Shown: positions 1-9,301, counted from the first letter of the stretch. The stretch: 64,000 nt of DNA from Bacillus taeanensis (GCF_003318295.1 NZ_QOCW01000001.1:372001-436000); one strand, 5' to 3'. Notes: generated by a model not told the origin, from the sequence alone. Program-made: numbers and translations.

Positions 1-1002
1 TTATATGAAAATTTATATATGATTGATAAAGAAAACGGCGGAAAGTCTGATGCGTTAAATGCTGGAATTAACTTGTCATTATTTCCTTATATTTGTTCAT
101 TAGATGGTGATTCAATTATTGAGCGTGATGCTTTTTTAAAGGTTATGAAACCCATTGTCGATTCTGATGGAGAAGTGATTGCAGCAGGGGGAAGTGTTCG
201 AATTGCAAACAATTGTCATATAGAGCGTGGCGAACTAATGCAGGTGGGGTTATCAAAAAATCCGCTTATCATTTTGCAAGTTGTTGAATATTTACGGGCT
301 TTTTTAATGGGAAGAGTAGGCTTAAGTCGTCATAACTTATTGTTAATTGTTTCAGGGGCGTTTGGTATTTTTAATAAGGAATGGGTTGTTGAAGCCAATG
401 GCTATCGTACGGATACCGTTGGAGAAGATATGGAATTAGTCGTTCATCTGCATAGGCTGATTCGAGAGAAAGGTGAAAACAAGCGTATCGAGTATATTCC
501 CGAGCCGGTTGTATGGACTGAAGCTCCAGAGTCTTTACGAATATTGAGAAGGCAAAGAAGCAGGTGGCATCGCGGATTGTTTCAAAGTTTGTGGCTGCAT
601 AAAAAAATGCTCTTTAATCCAAAGTACGGGACGATTGGAATCATTTCCATGCCTTCCTATTTTATTGTGGAATTATTAGGACCTATCGTTGAATTGTTCG
701 GTTATTTATTAATTATTTTAAGTCCTTTTATGAGCGGCGTATATGTAAAAGGTGCTCTTTTGTTATTTTTACTTTTACTTTTATACGGTTCATTGCTTTC
801 AATGAGTGCCGTTCTTCTAGAGGAATGGAGTATACGACGCTATCCGAACGTTAGTCAAATTATAAAACTTTTCTTTTGGTCATTAACAGAATCATTTTGG
901 TATCGTCCATTAACTGTTATATGGCGTGTAGAGGGACTAATACAGGTTCTTCAGAAAAATAACCAATGGGGAAAAATGACTCGAAAAGGCATTTCTAAAT
1001 AG
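1..1002 (+). CDS. Glycosyltransferase family 2, membrane-associated (5' truncated)
   Basis: The reading frame is open from base 1, so the N-terminus lies outside the window and the ATG at 19 is not a real start. The visible fragment begins in the nucleotide-sugar-binding region with the motif DKENGGKSDALNAGI. It then has an acidic LDGDS motif, a GEDMEL motif and QRSRW, a form of the QxxRW signature of processive BcsA/IcaA/hyaluronan-synthase-like family 2 enzymes. At least two to three hydrophobic segments follow at the C-terminus. It probably transfers sugar from a nucleotide sugar at the cytoplasmic face of the membrane into a polysaccharide or glycolipid; the substrate cannot be read. In B. 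subtilis dnaI and ytxB precede ytxC, so this gene is a local difference. A terminator follows it. Confidence 0.85.
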   Translation, partial: LYENLYMIDKENGGKSDALNAGINLSLFPYICSLDGDSIIERDAFLKVMKPIVDSDGEVIAAGGSVRIANNCHIERGELMQVGLSKNPLIILQVVEYLRAFLMGRVGLSRHNLLLIVSGAFGIFNKEWVVEANGYRTDTVGEDMELVVHLHRLIREKGENKRIEYIPEPVVWTEAPESLRILRRQRSRWHRGLFQSLWLHKKMLFNPKYGTIGIISMPSYFIVELLGPIVELFGYLLIILSPFMSGVYVKGALLLFLLLLLYGSLLSMSAVLLEEWSIRRYPNVSQIIKLFFWSLTESFWYRPLTVIWRVEGLIQVLQKNNQWGKMTRKGISK

Positions 1003-1035
1003 TTTAGGGAGACAAGTAATAAATTGTTACCTATC

Positions 1036-1073
1036 AAAAATGACTTACCATGAATGGTAAGTCATTTTTTTAT
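1036..1073 (+). terminator. Rho-independent terminator after the glycosyltransferase gene
   Basis: Perfect 12-base arms (aatgacttacca / tggtaagtcatt) around a 4-base loop are followed by a T run. This isolates ytxC transcription from the glycosyltransferase. Confidence 0.85.
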
Positions 1074-1127
1074 TTTTGTTTCATATATTTGTACAAGCAA
1101 GTCTGTTTATAAGGGGAGGCGTTCCTT

Positions 1128-1997
1128 GTGATTACTATTCAATTTACAGATAGTTATGAATGTCACAGTATTTACCATACTGCTCAATATTATTTAAAAA
1201 CTTTAAATAAAGACGGCCAAAAGGTTATGCTTCGATGGGATTCACAGGATTGTTTAGTAATTGATTATAATAAAGATATGTCTTTTTATCTTACATATAT
1301 ACAGCCGCTGCTTGTTCAAGTTTTTACACAGTATATTATCGCGAAATATGAAAAAAATTATTTGTTTTACCTGCTTCGAAATCATTATTATTATAAAGAT
1401 GATGAAGAAATCAAGGAAATTATTAGTATAGCAAAGGCAATCATGGACGGAGAAAAGCAGGATATTCCAAAAATAAAAAAGTTAGCTGATCGAAAAAAAC
1501 TGCTTGAAGAGACAATAAAAAACTTTTTAGTACAGCCTTTTTCCTTTTGTTTTGATTCATTTGTAAAGTTTCGCTTAAAATATTACCGTGAACTGCTTGA
1601 GTCTTATGTAGAGTTAGCGATTGATGAATACAAGCTAGAGCATGATTATCAAAACTTCATCCAAAGTTTACGCTGTTTTTTAACCCATCGAGTACCATTA
1701 GTAGAAACTGTGCATGTGATGTATGAAGACCAGCCTGTCTTTTATAATGAAACATTAGTAGAACTAACGAGTGACTCATTACATTCCATTGTTGAGGAGC
1801 ACAGCGCGGCACTTCATTCAGTTGAAGTTGATTCTATTCTCTTACAGCCGTTATTAGCTTTAGCGCCAAAACATATTTACTTTTACACGTCTCATGAAGA
1901 CCTTAGTATTATTCATACAATGCAAAACATTTTTCAAGAACGTCTTCATCTTGCATCGCCTTTTGATTTTTATAAAAGACGACTTGATTTTTATTAA
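1128..1997 (+). CDS. ytxC: Sporulation-associated protein YtxC
   Basis: This 289-residue protein starts at GTG behind a strong aaggggagg site at 1111. It has the length, charge pattern and position (directly upstream of thrS) of the YtxC family of spore-formers. There is no signal peptide or transmembrane segment; the protein is rich in Lys, Glu and aromatic residues. The biochemical function of the family is unknown; it is called a putative sporulation protein because of its distribution. The stop codon lies inside the promoter that drives the thrS leader. Confidence 0.8.
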   Translation: MITIQFTDSYECHSIYHTAQYYLKTLNKDGQKVMLRWDSQDCLVIDYNKDMSFYLTYIQPLLVQVFTQYIIAKYEKNYLFYLLRNHYYYKDDEEIKEIISIAKAIMDGEKQDIPKIKKLADRKKLLEETIKNFLVQPFSFCFDSFVKFRLKYYRELLESYVELAIDEYKLEHDYQNFIQSLRCFLTHRVPLVETVHVMYEDQPVFYNETLVELTSDSLHSIVEEHSAALHSVEVDSILLQPLLALAPKHIYFYTSHEDLSIIHTMQNIFQERLHLASPFDFYKRRLDFY

Positions 1998-2013
1998 ATA
2001 TTTTGCTTATAAT
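1984..2013 (+). promoter_or_regulatory. SigA promoter for thrS
   Basis: TTGATT (1984-1989), an 18-base spacer and TATAAT (2008-2013) overlap the end of ytxC. Transcription would start around 2020, at the beginning of the T-box leader. Confidence 0.75.
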
Positions 2014-2019
2014 ACCTAC

Positions 2020-2290
2020 ATAGACAAGTCGATAATAAACGTTATGAATGAGGACATGAGTTTTTTTGGAGTGTTTACAGAGAGGGAAGTCTTTTGGCTG
2101 CAAACTTCCTAACCGAAAAACTAACTTACCACCTCTTAGCTTCAACGGGGAAAAAAGTATCCGTTGACGGGCATGCCCGTTACAGCACACTGAGTGCCGT
2201 TAAAGAATATTTTTAACGGAACAAGGGTGGAACCACGAGATTAACACGCGTCCCTTACCATGAGGGATGGGTGTTTTTATTTTTCTAGTA
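2020..2290 (+). promoter_or_regulatory. T-box riboswitch leader of thrS (Thr specifier ACC)
   Basis: The leader contains the conserved T-box sequence aagggtggaaccacgag (2223-2239) that pairs with the uncharged tRNA acceptor end. A GC-containing terminator hairpin and T run follow (about 2244-2285). The likely specifier is ACC at 2128-2130, six bases before the TAG (2137-2139) that occupies the conserved GAG position of Stem I. The same spacing is seen in the pheS leader of this window. Uncharged tRNA-Thr would favour antitermination and raise ThrRS synthesis. Confidence 0.9.
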
Positions 2291-2323
2291 GGTTATTTAT
2301 ATTAAAATAAGGAGTGACAAACA

Positions 2324-4264
2324 TTGTCAGAAAACATTCATATTACATTTCCGGATGGAACAGTAAAAGAGTTTTCAAAAGGAATCACAACAGAAGAAAT
2401 TGCAGCCTCTATTAGCCCGGGCTTAAAGAAAAAAGCGATTGCTGGAAAAGTGAATGGTAAAGTTGTTGATTTGCGCCGCGGCTTAGAAGAAGACGGAGAA
2501 ATTGAAATTGTGATGCCTGAAACAGAAGATGGCCTTGAAGTGCTTCGTCACAGTACGGCTCATTTAATGGCACAAGCAATTAAACGTCTCTTTAAGGATG
2601 TTAAGCTTGGTATAGGACCTGTCATTGAAAATGGTTTTTACTATGATATTGATTCTCCCGAGCCTATTACAGCAGATGATCTTCCTAAAATCGAAAAAGA
2701 AATGCAAAAGATTGTAAACGAGAATTTAGCGGTGGAACGTGAAGTGGTAAGCCGTCAGGAAGCATATAACATTTATAAAGAAATTGATGATAACTTAAAA
2801 CTTGAATTGTTAGAAGATATTCCAGAAGATGATACAGTTACAATTTATCGTCAAGGCGAGTTTTTTGACTTATGCCGCGGTCCGCATGTACCATCGACAT
2901 CTAAGTTAAAAGCATTTAAATTATTAAGTCTAGCTGGTGCGTATTGGCGTGGTGACAGCAATAATAAAATGCTGCAGCGTATTTATGGAACGGCTTTTCC
3001 TAAACAAGCACAAGTTGATGAATATTTAAAACTTCTAGAAGAAGCAAAAGAAAGAGATCACCGTAAACTTGGCAAAGAATTAAAACTGTTTACGATTTCT
3101 CAAGAAGTTGGACAAGGTTTGCCTATTTGGCTTCCAAAAGGTGCAGCAATTCGCCGCACAATTGAGCGCTATATTGTAGATCTTGAGGAAAAACTTGGCT
3201 ATAATCATGTATATACACCGCATTTAGCAAATGTAGAATTATACAAAACAAGCGGACACTGGGATCACTATCATGAAGATATGTATCCGCCAATGAGAAT
3301 GGATGAAACAGAAGAACTTGTGCTTCGCCCAATGAACTGTCCGCATCATATGATGATTTATAAAAATGATCTAAAAAGCTATCGAAATCTTCCGTATCGT
3401 GTTGCAGAACTTGGAACAATGCACCGCTATGAAATGTCTGGAGCGTTAGCAGGGCTGCAGCGTGTACGTTCAATGACGTTGAATGATGCCCATATTTTCT
3501 GCCGCCCAGATCAAATTAAAGAAGAATTTATTCGTGTGGTGGAACTTATTCAGGAAGTATACAAAGACTTTGGACTTAATAAGTATTTCTTCCGTCTATC
3601 TTATCGTGATCCAGAAGACAAAGAAAAGTATGTAGATAACGATGAAATGTGGGAAAAAGCTCAAGGCATGTTAAAAGAAGCGATGGATGATCTTGGAGTT
3701 GAGTATGTTGAGGCTGAAGGTGAAGCAGCATTTTATGGACCAAAGCTTGATGTACAGGTAAGAACCGCTTTAGGGAAAGACGAGACATTATCAACTGTTC
3801 AGCTTGATTTCCATTTACCTGAGCGTTTTGATCTTAATTATATCGGTGAAGATGGAAAGGAACATCGTCCGGTTGTTATTCATCGTGGTGTTGTTTCAAC
3901 AATGGAACGCTTTGTTGCATTTCTTATTGAAGAGTATAAAGGAGCATTTCCAACTTGGCTTGCGCCGGTCCAAGTTCAAGTCATTCCAGTTTCTGAAGAT
4001 GTACACCTTAACTATGCGAAAAAGGTTGAGGAAGTTCTTCAAAAAGCAGGAGTTCGTGTGGAATTAGATACACGTAATGAGAAAATGGGCTATAAAATTC
4101 GTGAAGCGCAAATGCAAAAAATTCCTTATATGCTTGTTGTTGGCGATAAAGAAATGGAAAATGAAGCAGTTAATGTTCGAAAATATGGGGAGCAAAGTTC
4201 AGAGACGATTTCCTTAACTGAATTTGTTCAATCCATGAAAGAGCAAATTGCTAATCGCGCTTAA
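2324..4264 (+). CDS. thrS: Threonine--tRNA ligase (ThrRS)
   Basis: This full-length class II aminoacyl-tRNA synthetase of 646 residues charges tRNA-Thr in the cytoplasm. It has an N-terminal TGS domain (about 1-63) and an editing domain with the HxxxH pair H76/H80 and a later RGPHV segment. The catalytic core includes the zinc-ligand segment [12 protein letters not shown] and motif 2 around MHRYEMSG; a C-terminal anticodon-binding domain follows. The TTG start is chosen because AAGGAG at 2309-2314 is 9 bases upstream and the protein begins as other ThrRS do. Expression is controlled by the T-box leader. Confidence 0.97.
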   Translation: MSENIHITFPDGTVKEFSKGITTEEIAASISPGLKKKAIAGKVNGKVVDLRRGLEEDGEIEIVMPETEDGLEVLRHSTAHLMAQAIKRLFKDVKLGIGPVIENGFYYDIDSPEPITADDLPKIEKEMQKIVNENLAVEREVVSRQEAYNIYKEIDDNLKLELLEDIPEDDTVTIYRQGEFFDLCRGPHVPSTSKLKAFKLLSLAGAYWRGDSNNKMLQRIYGTAFPKQAQVDEYLKLLEEAKERDHRKLGKELKLFTISQEVGQGLPIWLPKGAAIRRTIERYIVDLEEKLGYNHVYTPHLANVELYKTSGHWDHYHEDMYPPMRMDETEELVLRPMNCPHHMMIYKNDLKSYRNLPYRVAELGTMHRYEMSGALAGLQRVRSMTLNDAHIFCRPDQIKEEFIRVVELIQEVYKDFGLNKYFFRLSYRDPEDKEKYVDNDEMWEKAQGMLKEAMDDLGVEYVEAEGEAAFYGPKLDVQVRTALGKDETLSTVQLDFHLPERFDLNYIGEDGKEHRPVVIHRGVVSTMERFVAFLIEEYKGAFPTWLAPVQVQVIPVSEDVHLNYAKKVEEVLQKAGVRVELDTRNEKMGYKIREAQMQKIPYMLVVGDKEMENEAVNVRKYGEQSSETISLTEFVQSMKEQIANRA

Positions 4265-4271
4265 ACTTTTA

Positions 4272-4306
4272 ACAACCGCTGTATACTATGATGCAGCGGT
4301 TAATTG
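4272..4306 (+). terminator. Possible weak terminator after thrS
   Basis: A hairpin with arms aaccgctg / cagcggtt lies just after the thrS stop codon. The following bases are only moderately T-rich, so termination efficiency is doubtful. Confidence 0.4.
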
Positions 4307-4425
4307 TATTCGTATTGTGAAAATAAACGAAGCACTATATCCCTTAATTTACTATGAATAAAAGTATTGCAAAAAGATCCTCATTACGTTATGATACATG
4401 AGTAGCAAAAAGAGCTTAAAAACAT

Positions 4426-4455
4426 TTGACAAGCACCACTTTTAAATGATATATT
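4426..4455 (+). promoter_or_regulatory. SigA promoter of the infC-rpmI-rplT operon
   Basis: TTGACA (4426-4431), an 18-base spacer and TATATT (4450-4455) lie just upstream of the structured L20 leader. Confidence 0.7.
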
Positions 4456-4479
4456 AACTTAGGTAATTAAATAATCGAA

Positions 4480-4612
4480 ACAAAGCAAGAAGAAGCACCC
4501 GCTTCTCACCTGGTTGACGCCATTGGTTGTTGACAGGTTGACGACAGGTTTATATTAAACCTTTTGAATGTATAAGTGTGGGTGTAGTTTGCGCCGACGC
4601 TTTTTTTATTGT
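4480..4612 (+). promoter_or_regulatory. L20 ribosomal-protein leader (autoregulatory mRNA element)
   Basis: The untranslated region contains the gaagcacccgcttctcacc / ggttgacgcc segment typical of Bacillus L20 leaders. It ends in a terminator-like element (tgcgccgacgc followed by seven T) at about 4575-4609. In Bacillus, ribosomal protein L20 binds this leader and promotes premature termination, limiting infC-rpmI-rplT expression. The 467-base gap between thrS and infC holds this element, its promoter and about 120 bases with no further feature seen. Confidence 0.8.
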
Positions 4613-4731
4613 CATTCATTGCAGTGTTTAGGCTTCCTTACTGCTTTGCTTCGAAAGGTGTTCAAAAAGAAGAATTCGTTTTCTAGTCTTTTTAGAGCAA
4701 GTTTTTTAAAAAAATTTGGAGGTGGCTTGCT

Positions 4732-5247
4732 ATTAGTAAGGACATGATGGTCAATGAGGGTATTCGTGCCCGTGAAGTACGACTAATTGGTGCTAATGGA
4801 GATCAAATCGGTGTGAAACCACGCAATGAAGCGTTAGAAATGGCTCAAAATGCAAACCTTGATTTAGTGATGGTTGCACCAAATGCCAAACCACCGGTAT
4901 GTCGTATTATGGACTACGGAAAGTACCGCTATGAGCAGCAGAAAAAAGACAAAGAAGCTCGCAAAAATCAAAAGATTATTAAGCTTAAAGAAGTACGCTT
5001 AAGTCCTACAATTGAAGCACATGATTTTAACACAAAGTTAAATAGTGCGAAAAAGTTCTTAGAAAAAGGCGATAAAGTAAAAGCGAGCATTCGTTTTAGA
5101 GGCCGTGCAATTACTCACTCTGAAATTGGTAAGACTGTATTAGAACGCTTAGCAAAAGAGTGTGAGGAGATTGCAACAGTAGAAGCGAAGCCGAAAATGG
5201 AAGGGCGCAGCATGTTCTTAATATTAGCGCCTAAAAATGATAAATAA
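4732..5247 (+). CDS. infC: Translation initiation factor IF-3 (rare ATT start)
   Basis: IF-3 binds the 30S subunit and proofreads initiation codons. The protein has the usual N-domain, a basic linker ([17 protein letters not shown]) and a C-domain that includes [12 protein letters not shown] place the start at ATT 4732, giving 171 residues beginning with the familiar (M)[15 protein letters not shown]. The strong site GGAGGTGG (4718-4725) is 6 bases before ATT but 18 bases before the next ATG at 4744. Bacterial infC genes commonly use a non-canonical AUU-type start, allowing IF-3 to repress its own translation. First gene of the operon under the L20 leader. Confidence 0.95.
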   Translation: MSKDMMVNEGIRAREVRLIGANGDQIGVKPRNEALEMAQNANLDLVMVAPNAKPPVCRIMDYGKYRYEQQKKDKEARKNQKIIKLKEVRLSPTIEAHDFNTKLNSAKKFLEKGDKVKASIRFRGRAITHSEIGKTVLERLAKECEEIATVEAKPKMEGRSMFLILAPKNDK

Positions 5248-5290
5248 TTGCTTTTATTTTATTGTATTATGTTAAAGGAGGAAGAACCCC

Positions 5291-5494
5291 ATGCCTAAAA
5301 TGAAAACTCACAGAGGTGCTGCGAAGCGCTTTAAGAAAACAGGATCTGGCAAGTTAAAACGAAGCCGTGCTTTCACAAGTCACTTATTTGCTAACAAATC
5401 TACAAAGCAAAAGCGTAAATTACGCAAAGCTGCGATTGTATCTACAGGTGATTTCAAACGTATTCGTCAAATGTTAACATACAAGAAAAAATAA
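5291..5494 (+). CDS. rpmI: Large ribosomal subunit protein bL35
   Basis: A 67-residue, very basic protein ([20 protein letters not shown]...) matching bL35 over its whole length. Its ribosome binding site is aaaggagg, 43 bases after infC. It is the middle gene of the infC-rpmI-rplT operon and a structural part of the 50S subunit. Confidence 0.97.
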   Translation: MPKMKTHRGAAKRFKKTGSGKLKRSRAFTSHLFANKSTKQKRKLRKAAIVSTGDFKRIRQMLTYKKK

Positions 5495-5527
5495 TTGAAC
5501 GAGAGAGTTAACTAGGAGGGAAATATA

Positions 5528-5884
5528 ATGGCAAGAGTAAAAGGTGGCATTGTTACACGCCGTCGTCGTAATCGCGTTTTAAAATTAGCAAAAGGTTATT
5601 ATGGTTCGAAACATGCGTTATTTAAAACTGCGAAACAGCAAGTAATGAAATCTTTACAATATGCATACCGTGATCGTCGTCAAAAGAAACGTGATTTCCG
5701 TAAATTATGGATTACACGTATTAATGCAGCTGCACGTTTAAACGGTCTTTCATACAGCCGTTTAATGCACGGTTTAAAAAATGCAGGTATTGATATTAAC
5801 CGTAAAATGCTTGCTGACCTTGCAATTAATGATGAAAAAGGATTTGCTCAATTAGCTGAAACAGCAAAAGCAAACCTTAAATAA
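5528..5884 (+). CDS. rplT: Large ribosomal subunit protein bL20
   Basis: This 118-residue basic protein ([25 protein letters not shown] near the start) has the full usual length of bL20. It binds 23S rRNA early in 50S assembly. By analogy with other bacilli it is also the ligand of the leader at 4480-4612 that represses this operon. Terminator follows at 5898. Confidence 0.97.
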   Translation: MARVKGGIVTRRRRNRVLKLAKGYYGSKHALFKTAKQQVMKSLQYAYRDRRQKKRDFRKLWITRINAAARLNGLSYSRLMHGLKNAGIDINRKMLADLAINDEKGFAQLAETAKANLK

Positions 5885-5897
5885 TAAATTGCAAAGT

Positions 5898-5933
5898 AGA
5901 GGTTGACTCATTAAGGGTCAACCTCTTTCTATT
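5898..5933 (+). terminator. Terminator of the infC operon
   Basis: The stem agaggttgac / gtcaacctct is followed by tttctatttt. It lies between rplT and the small membrane-protein gene, so that gene may be expressed by read-through or from its own promoter. Confidence 0.75.
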
Positions 5934-5951
5934 TTGAAAGGGAGAGAAAAA

Positions 5952-6221
5952 ATGGGCTATTTGTTAATCTATTTCTTAATATTAAATAGTTTCAGCTTTT
6001 TACTAATGCGAGCAGATAAATATAAAGCAAGAAAAAATGAGTGGCGTATTCCGGAATCTCGTTTATGGTTTGCTGCCTTTATGGGGGGAGCGTTTGGTAT
6101 TTATGTTGGAATGAAATACTATCGTCATAAAACAAAGCATCATCTTTTTAAATATGGTGTTCCTTTTGTTTGTATTATGAACCTGCTTTTATATAAACTG
6201 TTGACGGACCTTGGTTTATAG
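5952..6221 (+). CDS. ysdA: DUF1294 small membrane protein (YsdA-like)
   Basis: An 89-residue protein with two to three hydrophobic helices and the DUF1294 pattern ADKYKARKNEWRIPE then MGGAFGIYVGMKYYRHKTKH. The family is of unknown function. The ATG at 5952 is preferred because the site aaagggag ends 7 bases upstream; the TTG at 5934 has none. In B. subtilis ysdA also follows rplT. The stop codon is one base from the stop codon of the convergent cydB. Confidence 0.75.
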   Translation: MGYLLIYFLILNSFSFLLMRADKYKARKNEWRIPESRLWFAAFMGGAFGIYVGMKYYRHKTKHHLFKYGVPFVCIMNLLLYKLLTDLGL

Positions 6222-6222
6222 A

Positions 6223-7254
6223 TTAATCTTGTCTTAAATAATTTCGATCTTTCATAAATAAAAACCAAAAATATACAAATCCAGGCAGTAAAATCAAAGT
6301 TCCTACAATATAAGAAATAAGCAGTTCATGAAATAATGTACTGTTTGTAATGCTGTTCTCGATGGTGCGATTTGGATAGATAAGGTATGGCAAATGAGCA
6401 CGTCCAAATGCAAATGTAGCAAATCCATACTGTATAACAACACTTACTACAGCAATTCGAGGATAACCGAGCAGTTCTTTGTTTCCTTTTTTCGGCCACC
6501 ATAATGCACTGTAGCCAATAAGAAAGAATACAAGTGAAAAAACAAATAAACTCCATTCTTTTTGAATATTTTCAAATATCCATTGGGCCTCATACTGCAT
6601 TGTAAGCGTTGTGAAAATGGCTGCCACTAATGCCATGGGTCCTAAAAAAATTGCATTTCTTCTATAAATTTGATAGGTCGCTTCTTCTCCTGCTTCTAGG
6701 GCATAATCACCGAGCAGCAGAGCGGAGAGAAAAAGTTCACTAGCGAGACCAAACGCAATATAGGCATAAACCATCGGACTCATAAGAAACTTTTCAAGAA
6801 GCAGGTAATGCCCTTCTTCCCCTCCACCAATAAATCCTCCTAACGTAATAGGAATCACACTTACTAATAGGCCTGGAATTAACAATCCAGTAATTCCTGA
6901 AACCCATCTTAACACTTTGAAATACTTTGAAGCAGCATAAGCAAACACCATAAAGGCGCTTCGAATAGCCAGTAAAATTAAAATGAAACTTGCTGGAATT
7001 AACAGCACTGTCCCGAGTGAAAATGCAGCATATGGAAAAAAACTGTACAACGTGACAACTAATAAAACAAGAAAAACATTTGTCACTTCCCAAGAAGGAG
7101 ATAAATAACGATTCGCTATTTTTCCTGCTCTTGTATAGCGGTCATTTGAATAAACCATTGACCAAAAACCTGCTCCGAAATCAACTGATCCTGCAATAGA
7201 ATAAATAAAAATAAAACTCCACAACAGCAGTACTGCAATGGTTGAATCACTCAT
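6223..7254 (-). CDS. cydB: Cytochrome bd-type quinol oxidase subunit II
   Basis: This 343-residue integral membrane protein has about eight to nine hydrophobic segments and the CydB/CioB N-terminal motif SVDFGAGFWSM. It pairs with the heme-bearing subunit encoded just upstream; the ATG overlaps the subunit I stop as ATGA, so the two are translationally coupled. Subunit II stabilises the complex and carries no heme-ligand motif. No cydCD transporter genes are adjacent. It could equally be named ythB after the second B. subtilis bd-type oxidase. Confidence 0.9.
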   Translation of the reverse strand: MSDSTIAVLLLWSFIFIYSIAGSVDFGAGFWSMVYSNDRYTRAGKIANRYLSPSWEVTNVFLVLLVVTLYSFFPYAAFSLGTVLLIPASFILILLAIRSAFMVFAYAASKYFKVLRWVSGITGLLIPGLLVSVIPITLGGFIGGGEEGHYLLLEKFLMSPMVYAYIAFGLASELFLSALLLGDYALEAGEEATYQIYRRNAIFLGPMALVAAIFTTLTMQYEAQWIFENIQKEWSLFVFSLVFFLIGYSALWWPKKGNKELLGYPRIAVVSVVIQYGFATFAFGRAHLPYLIYPNRTIENSITNSTLFHELLISYIVGTLILLPGFVYFWFLFMKDRNYLRQD

Positions 7255-8585
7255 TGTATCTCCCCCTTTGTTGAAAGGTCTTTAAGAAGAGGTCTCCGTT
7301 TAAAAAATGATAATAAGATAAGGATCACTGCAATTCCTAGTACGATATAAAGCGATACAAAGCCGACCATCACAAGGCCAAGTCCAGTCGCAGTTGTAGC
7401 AGCTTCATCTGTTGTTTGCATAAAGTAAATCGTCCATGGCTGACGGCCGCTGCAGCTAAAAATCCACCCTGTTTCAATACCAACCATTGCAAGCGGACCG
7501 CACAAAACAAATAACCAAAGCATCCATTTTGGAAAAGGTTTTTTCATAAAGAAGAACATGAACAGCCCAATTGCCGAAATAACAATTAGTAGAGAGCCAA
7601 TTCCGACCATAAGGTTAAATAATGTATGAGTATAAGCAGGCGGCCAATATTCACGAGGAAATTCATTCAGTCCCTTTACTTCAGCATCAAAACGTCCTTC
7701 TGCAAGCCAGCTTAACATATAAGGTATTTCAATCCCGTATTTCACCTCTTCTGTTTCAGGGTCAACAAACCCGCCAATGGCAAGTGGAGCATAATCCATT
7801 GTTTCAAAAAGTCCTTCTGCAGCAGCAAGCTTTAATGGCTGATATTCATGAAGTTCTTGAGCAGCTTCATGTCCGTTTAAAGCAGTTAAAAAAGATGCTA
7901 AAAATCCGACAATCAGTGCTAATGTTAAAGCTTTTTGATGAAAAGCTTTTTCTAGTTTTGAAGCTTGATTACGGAGAAGTTTATATGCTGCAACCGCTCC
8001 GATTGCGAATGCACCTGTTGCATAAGCAGATAAGAGTACATGAGTTGCAGCTGTAAAAAAACTTGGATTGAAAACAGCTGCCCATGGATCAACATCCACA
8101 ACTTGTCCATTCTCAAGGCGAAATCCAGCAGGTGTATTCATCCAAGCGCTGGCGTCTGTAATTAAGACAGCAGAAGCGCTTGCCCCAAAAGCAACTAGAA
8201 TTACACTAATAAGTCGGGCGATATTTGAAAGACGATCAGCAGCGTATACATAGATAGACATGAACAAGGCTTCAAGAAAAAAAGCATAAATTTCAATTTG
8301 AAATGGCAGTGAAATCACTTGTCCAACAATTTCCATGAAGCCGGGCCAAAGAAGAGCTAACTGGACACCGACAATTGTACCTGATGGAATGGCCACGCCT
8401 AAAAGAACCGCAAAAGCTTTTGTCCATCTTGCCGCCATAATATGATAATCTTTATTTTTTGTAATAATTGAAGCAATTTCTGCAATGACGATCATAAGCG
8501 GAATCCCAACACCAAGACTTGCAAAAATAATATGAAATCCAAGAGAGGTACCGAACAATGCTCTTGCTAAAACAACTTGATCCAC
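7251..8585 (-). CDS. cydA: Cytochrome bd-type quinol oxidase subunit I (short Q-loop, atypical GRQPW motif)
   Basis: This subunit would oxidise quinol and reduce O2 in the membrane, with about nine transmembrane segments. Visible landmarks, numbered from the GTG at 8585, are H18 in GTSLGFHIIFA, E98 in QIEIYAF, H182 in ATHVLL and M326 in FNLMVG. The short Q-loop ends QPLKLAAAEG. I choose GTG 8585 because GAAAGGA lies 8 bases upstream and abuts the ATG at 8594; it also gives the usual MDQVVLARALFG start and 444 residues. The oddity is GWIFSCSGRQPW: Cys378 replaces the Glu of GWxxxExGRQPW. Probably the Bacillus YthA/cyanide-insensitive branch rather than classical CydA. Confidence 0.9.
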   Translation of the reverse strand: MDQVVLARALFGTSLGFHIIFASLGVGIPLMIVIAEIASIITKNKDYHIMAARWTKAFAVLLGVAIPSGTIVGVQLALLWPGFMEIVGQVISLPFQIEIYAFFLEALFMSIYVYAADRLSNIARLISVILVAFGASASAVLITDASAWMNTPAGFRLENGQVVDVDPWAAVFNPSFFTAATHVLLSAYATGAFAIGAVAAYKLLRNQASKLEKAFHQKALTLALIVGFLASFLTALNGHEAAQELHEYQPLKLAAAEGLFETMDYAPLAIGGFVDPETEEVKYGIEIPYMLSWLAEGRFDAEVKGLNEFPREYWPPAYTHTLFNLMVGIGSLLIVISAIGLFMFFFMKKPFPKWMLWLFVLCGPLAMVGIETGWIFSCSGRQPWTIYFMQTTDEAATTATGLGLVMVGFVSLYIVLGIAVILILLSFFKRRPLLKDLSTKGEIQ

Positions 8586-8725
8586 AGAAGTCATCCTTTC
8601 AAAAATAAGTCAACTCTTTGCTTTTATTAACTTTTCAAAAAGAGGTAGAATTTATTCATTTTGGAAAGTTTACGAAGTACTAGAGAGAAGAAGAGCGTCA
8701 TAAAATGGAAAAGGGAGGGATTGTA

Positions 8726-9298
8726 ATGGACAATACTTTCATGCTTTCTCTCGAAGTTATAAAACAAACGGGTATGTTTGCTCCTTTTTGTTTTATATTA
8801 TTTCATGTTCTGCGGCAGTTCTTCTTTGTGCCTGTTGGTGTATTATGCATGATGGGAGGGGTGATGTTCGGTCCATTTTTGGGGATTTTTTATTCAGTAA
8901 TTGGAATTACGATTGCTTGTATGCTGTTTTATTTAATTATTAAACGTCTGCCTACATTGTTAAAACGAATGGAAAACATGAAGAAGAAGTGGTTTGGAAA
9001 AAGAAGGCCCCTATCTTACGCTCAAATTATGATTCTTAGGTTAATTCCGTTTGTGCACTTCCACTTGCTTTCATTTTATCTAATTGATTTAACTTCTTCA
9101 TTTAAAGAATATACAAAAATATCATTTTTATCGATTCTTCCCCTTGTAGTTATTTATACGGCTTTTGGGAATTGGGCTCGAAATCTTTCAATTGAATTTA
9201 TCGTTTTACTATTCCTTTTTTTAGCTGGCCTATTTTACGTGATGCGTCGAAGAGAATGGGTTATAAAGTGGACGGAGTTTTTTCAAACAACTCCGTAA
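8726..9298 (+). CDS. TVP38/TMEM64 (DedA-like) family membrane protein
   Basis: A 190-residue membrane protein with the family motif VLCMMGGVMFGPFLGIFYSVIG followed by RLIPFVHFHLLSFYLIDL. About five hydrophobic segments are seen. The family is part of the VTT/DedA superfamily, several members of which move lipids across membranes; no specific role can be read here. The ATG at 8726 is preferred because AAGGGAGGG ends 6 bases before it; the in-frame ATG at 8705 lacks a site. B. subtilis YtxB, next to ytxC, is of this family, so this may be a relocated relative. Confidence 0.8.
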   Translation: MDNTFMLSLEVIKQTGMFAPFCFILFHVLRQFFFVPVGVLCMMGGVMFGPFLGIFYSVIGITIACMLFYLIIKRLPTLLKRMENMKKKWFGKRRPLSYAQIMILRLIPFVHFHLLSFYLIDLTSSFKEYTKISFLSILPLVVIYTAFGNWARNLSIEFIVLLFLFLAGLFYVMRRREWVIKWTEFFQTTP

Positions 9299-9301
9299 AA
9301 T

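Noticed and set aside
1909..2190. Minus-strand frame over the thrS leader
   Set aside because: Explained by the T-box leader and the end of ytxC; no coding signal.
7622..8056. 144-codon plus-strand frame
   Set aside because: Antisense to cydA; Gln/Leu/His-rich with no family resemblance.
8595..8704. Promoter for cydAB in the divergent region
   Set aside because: No hexamer pair with acceptable spacing was found on the minus strand; left unassigned rather than guessed.
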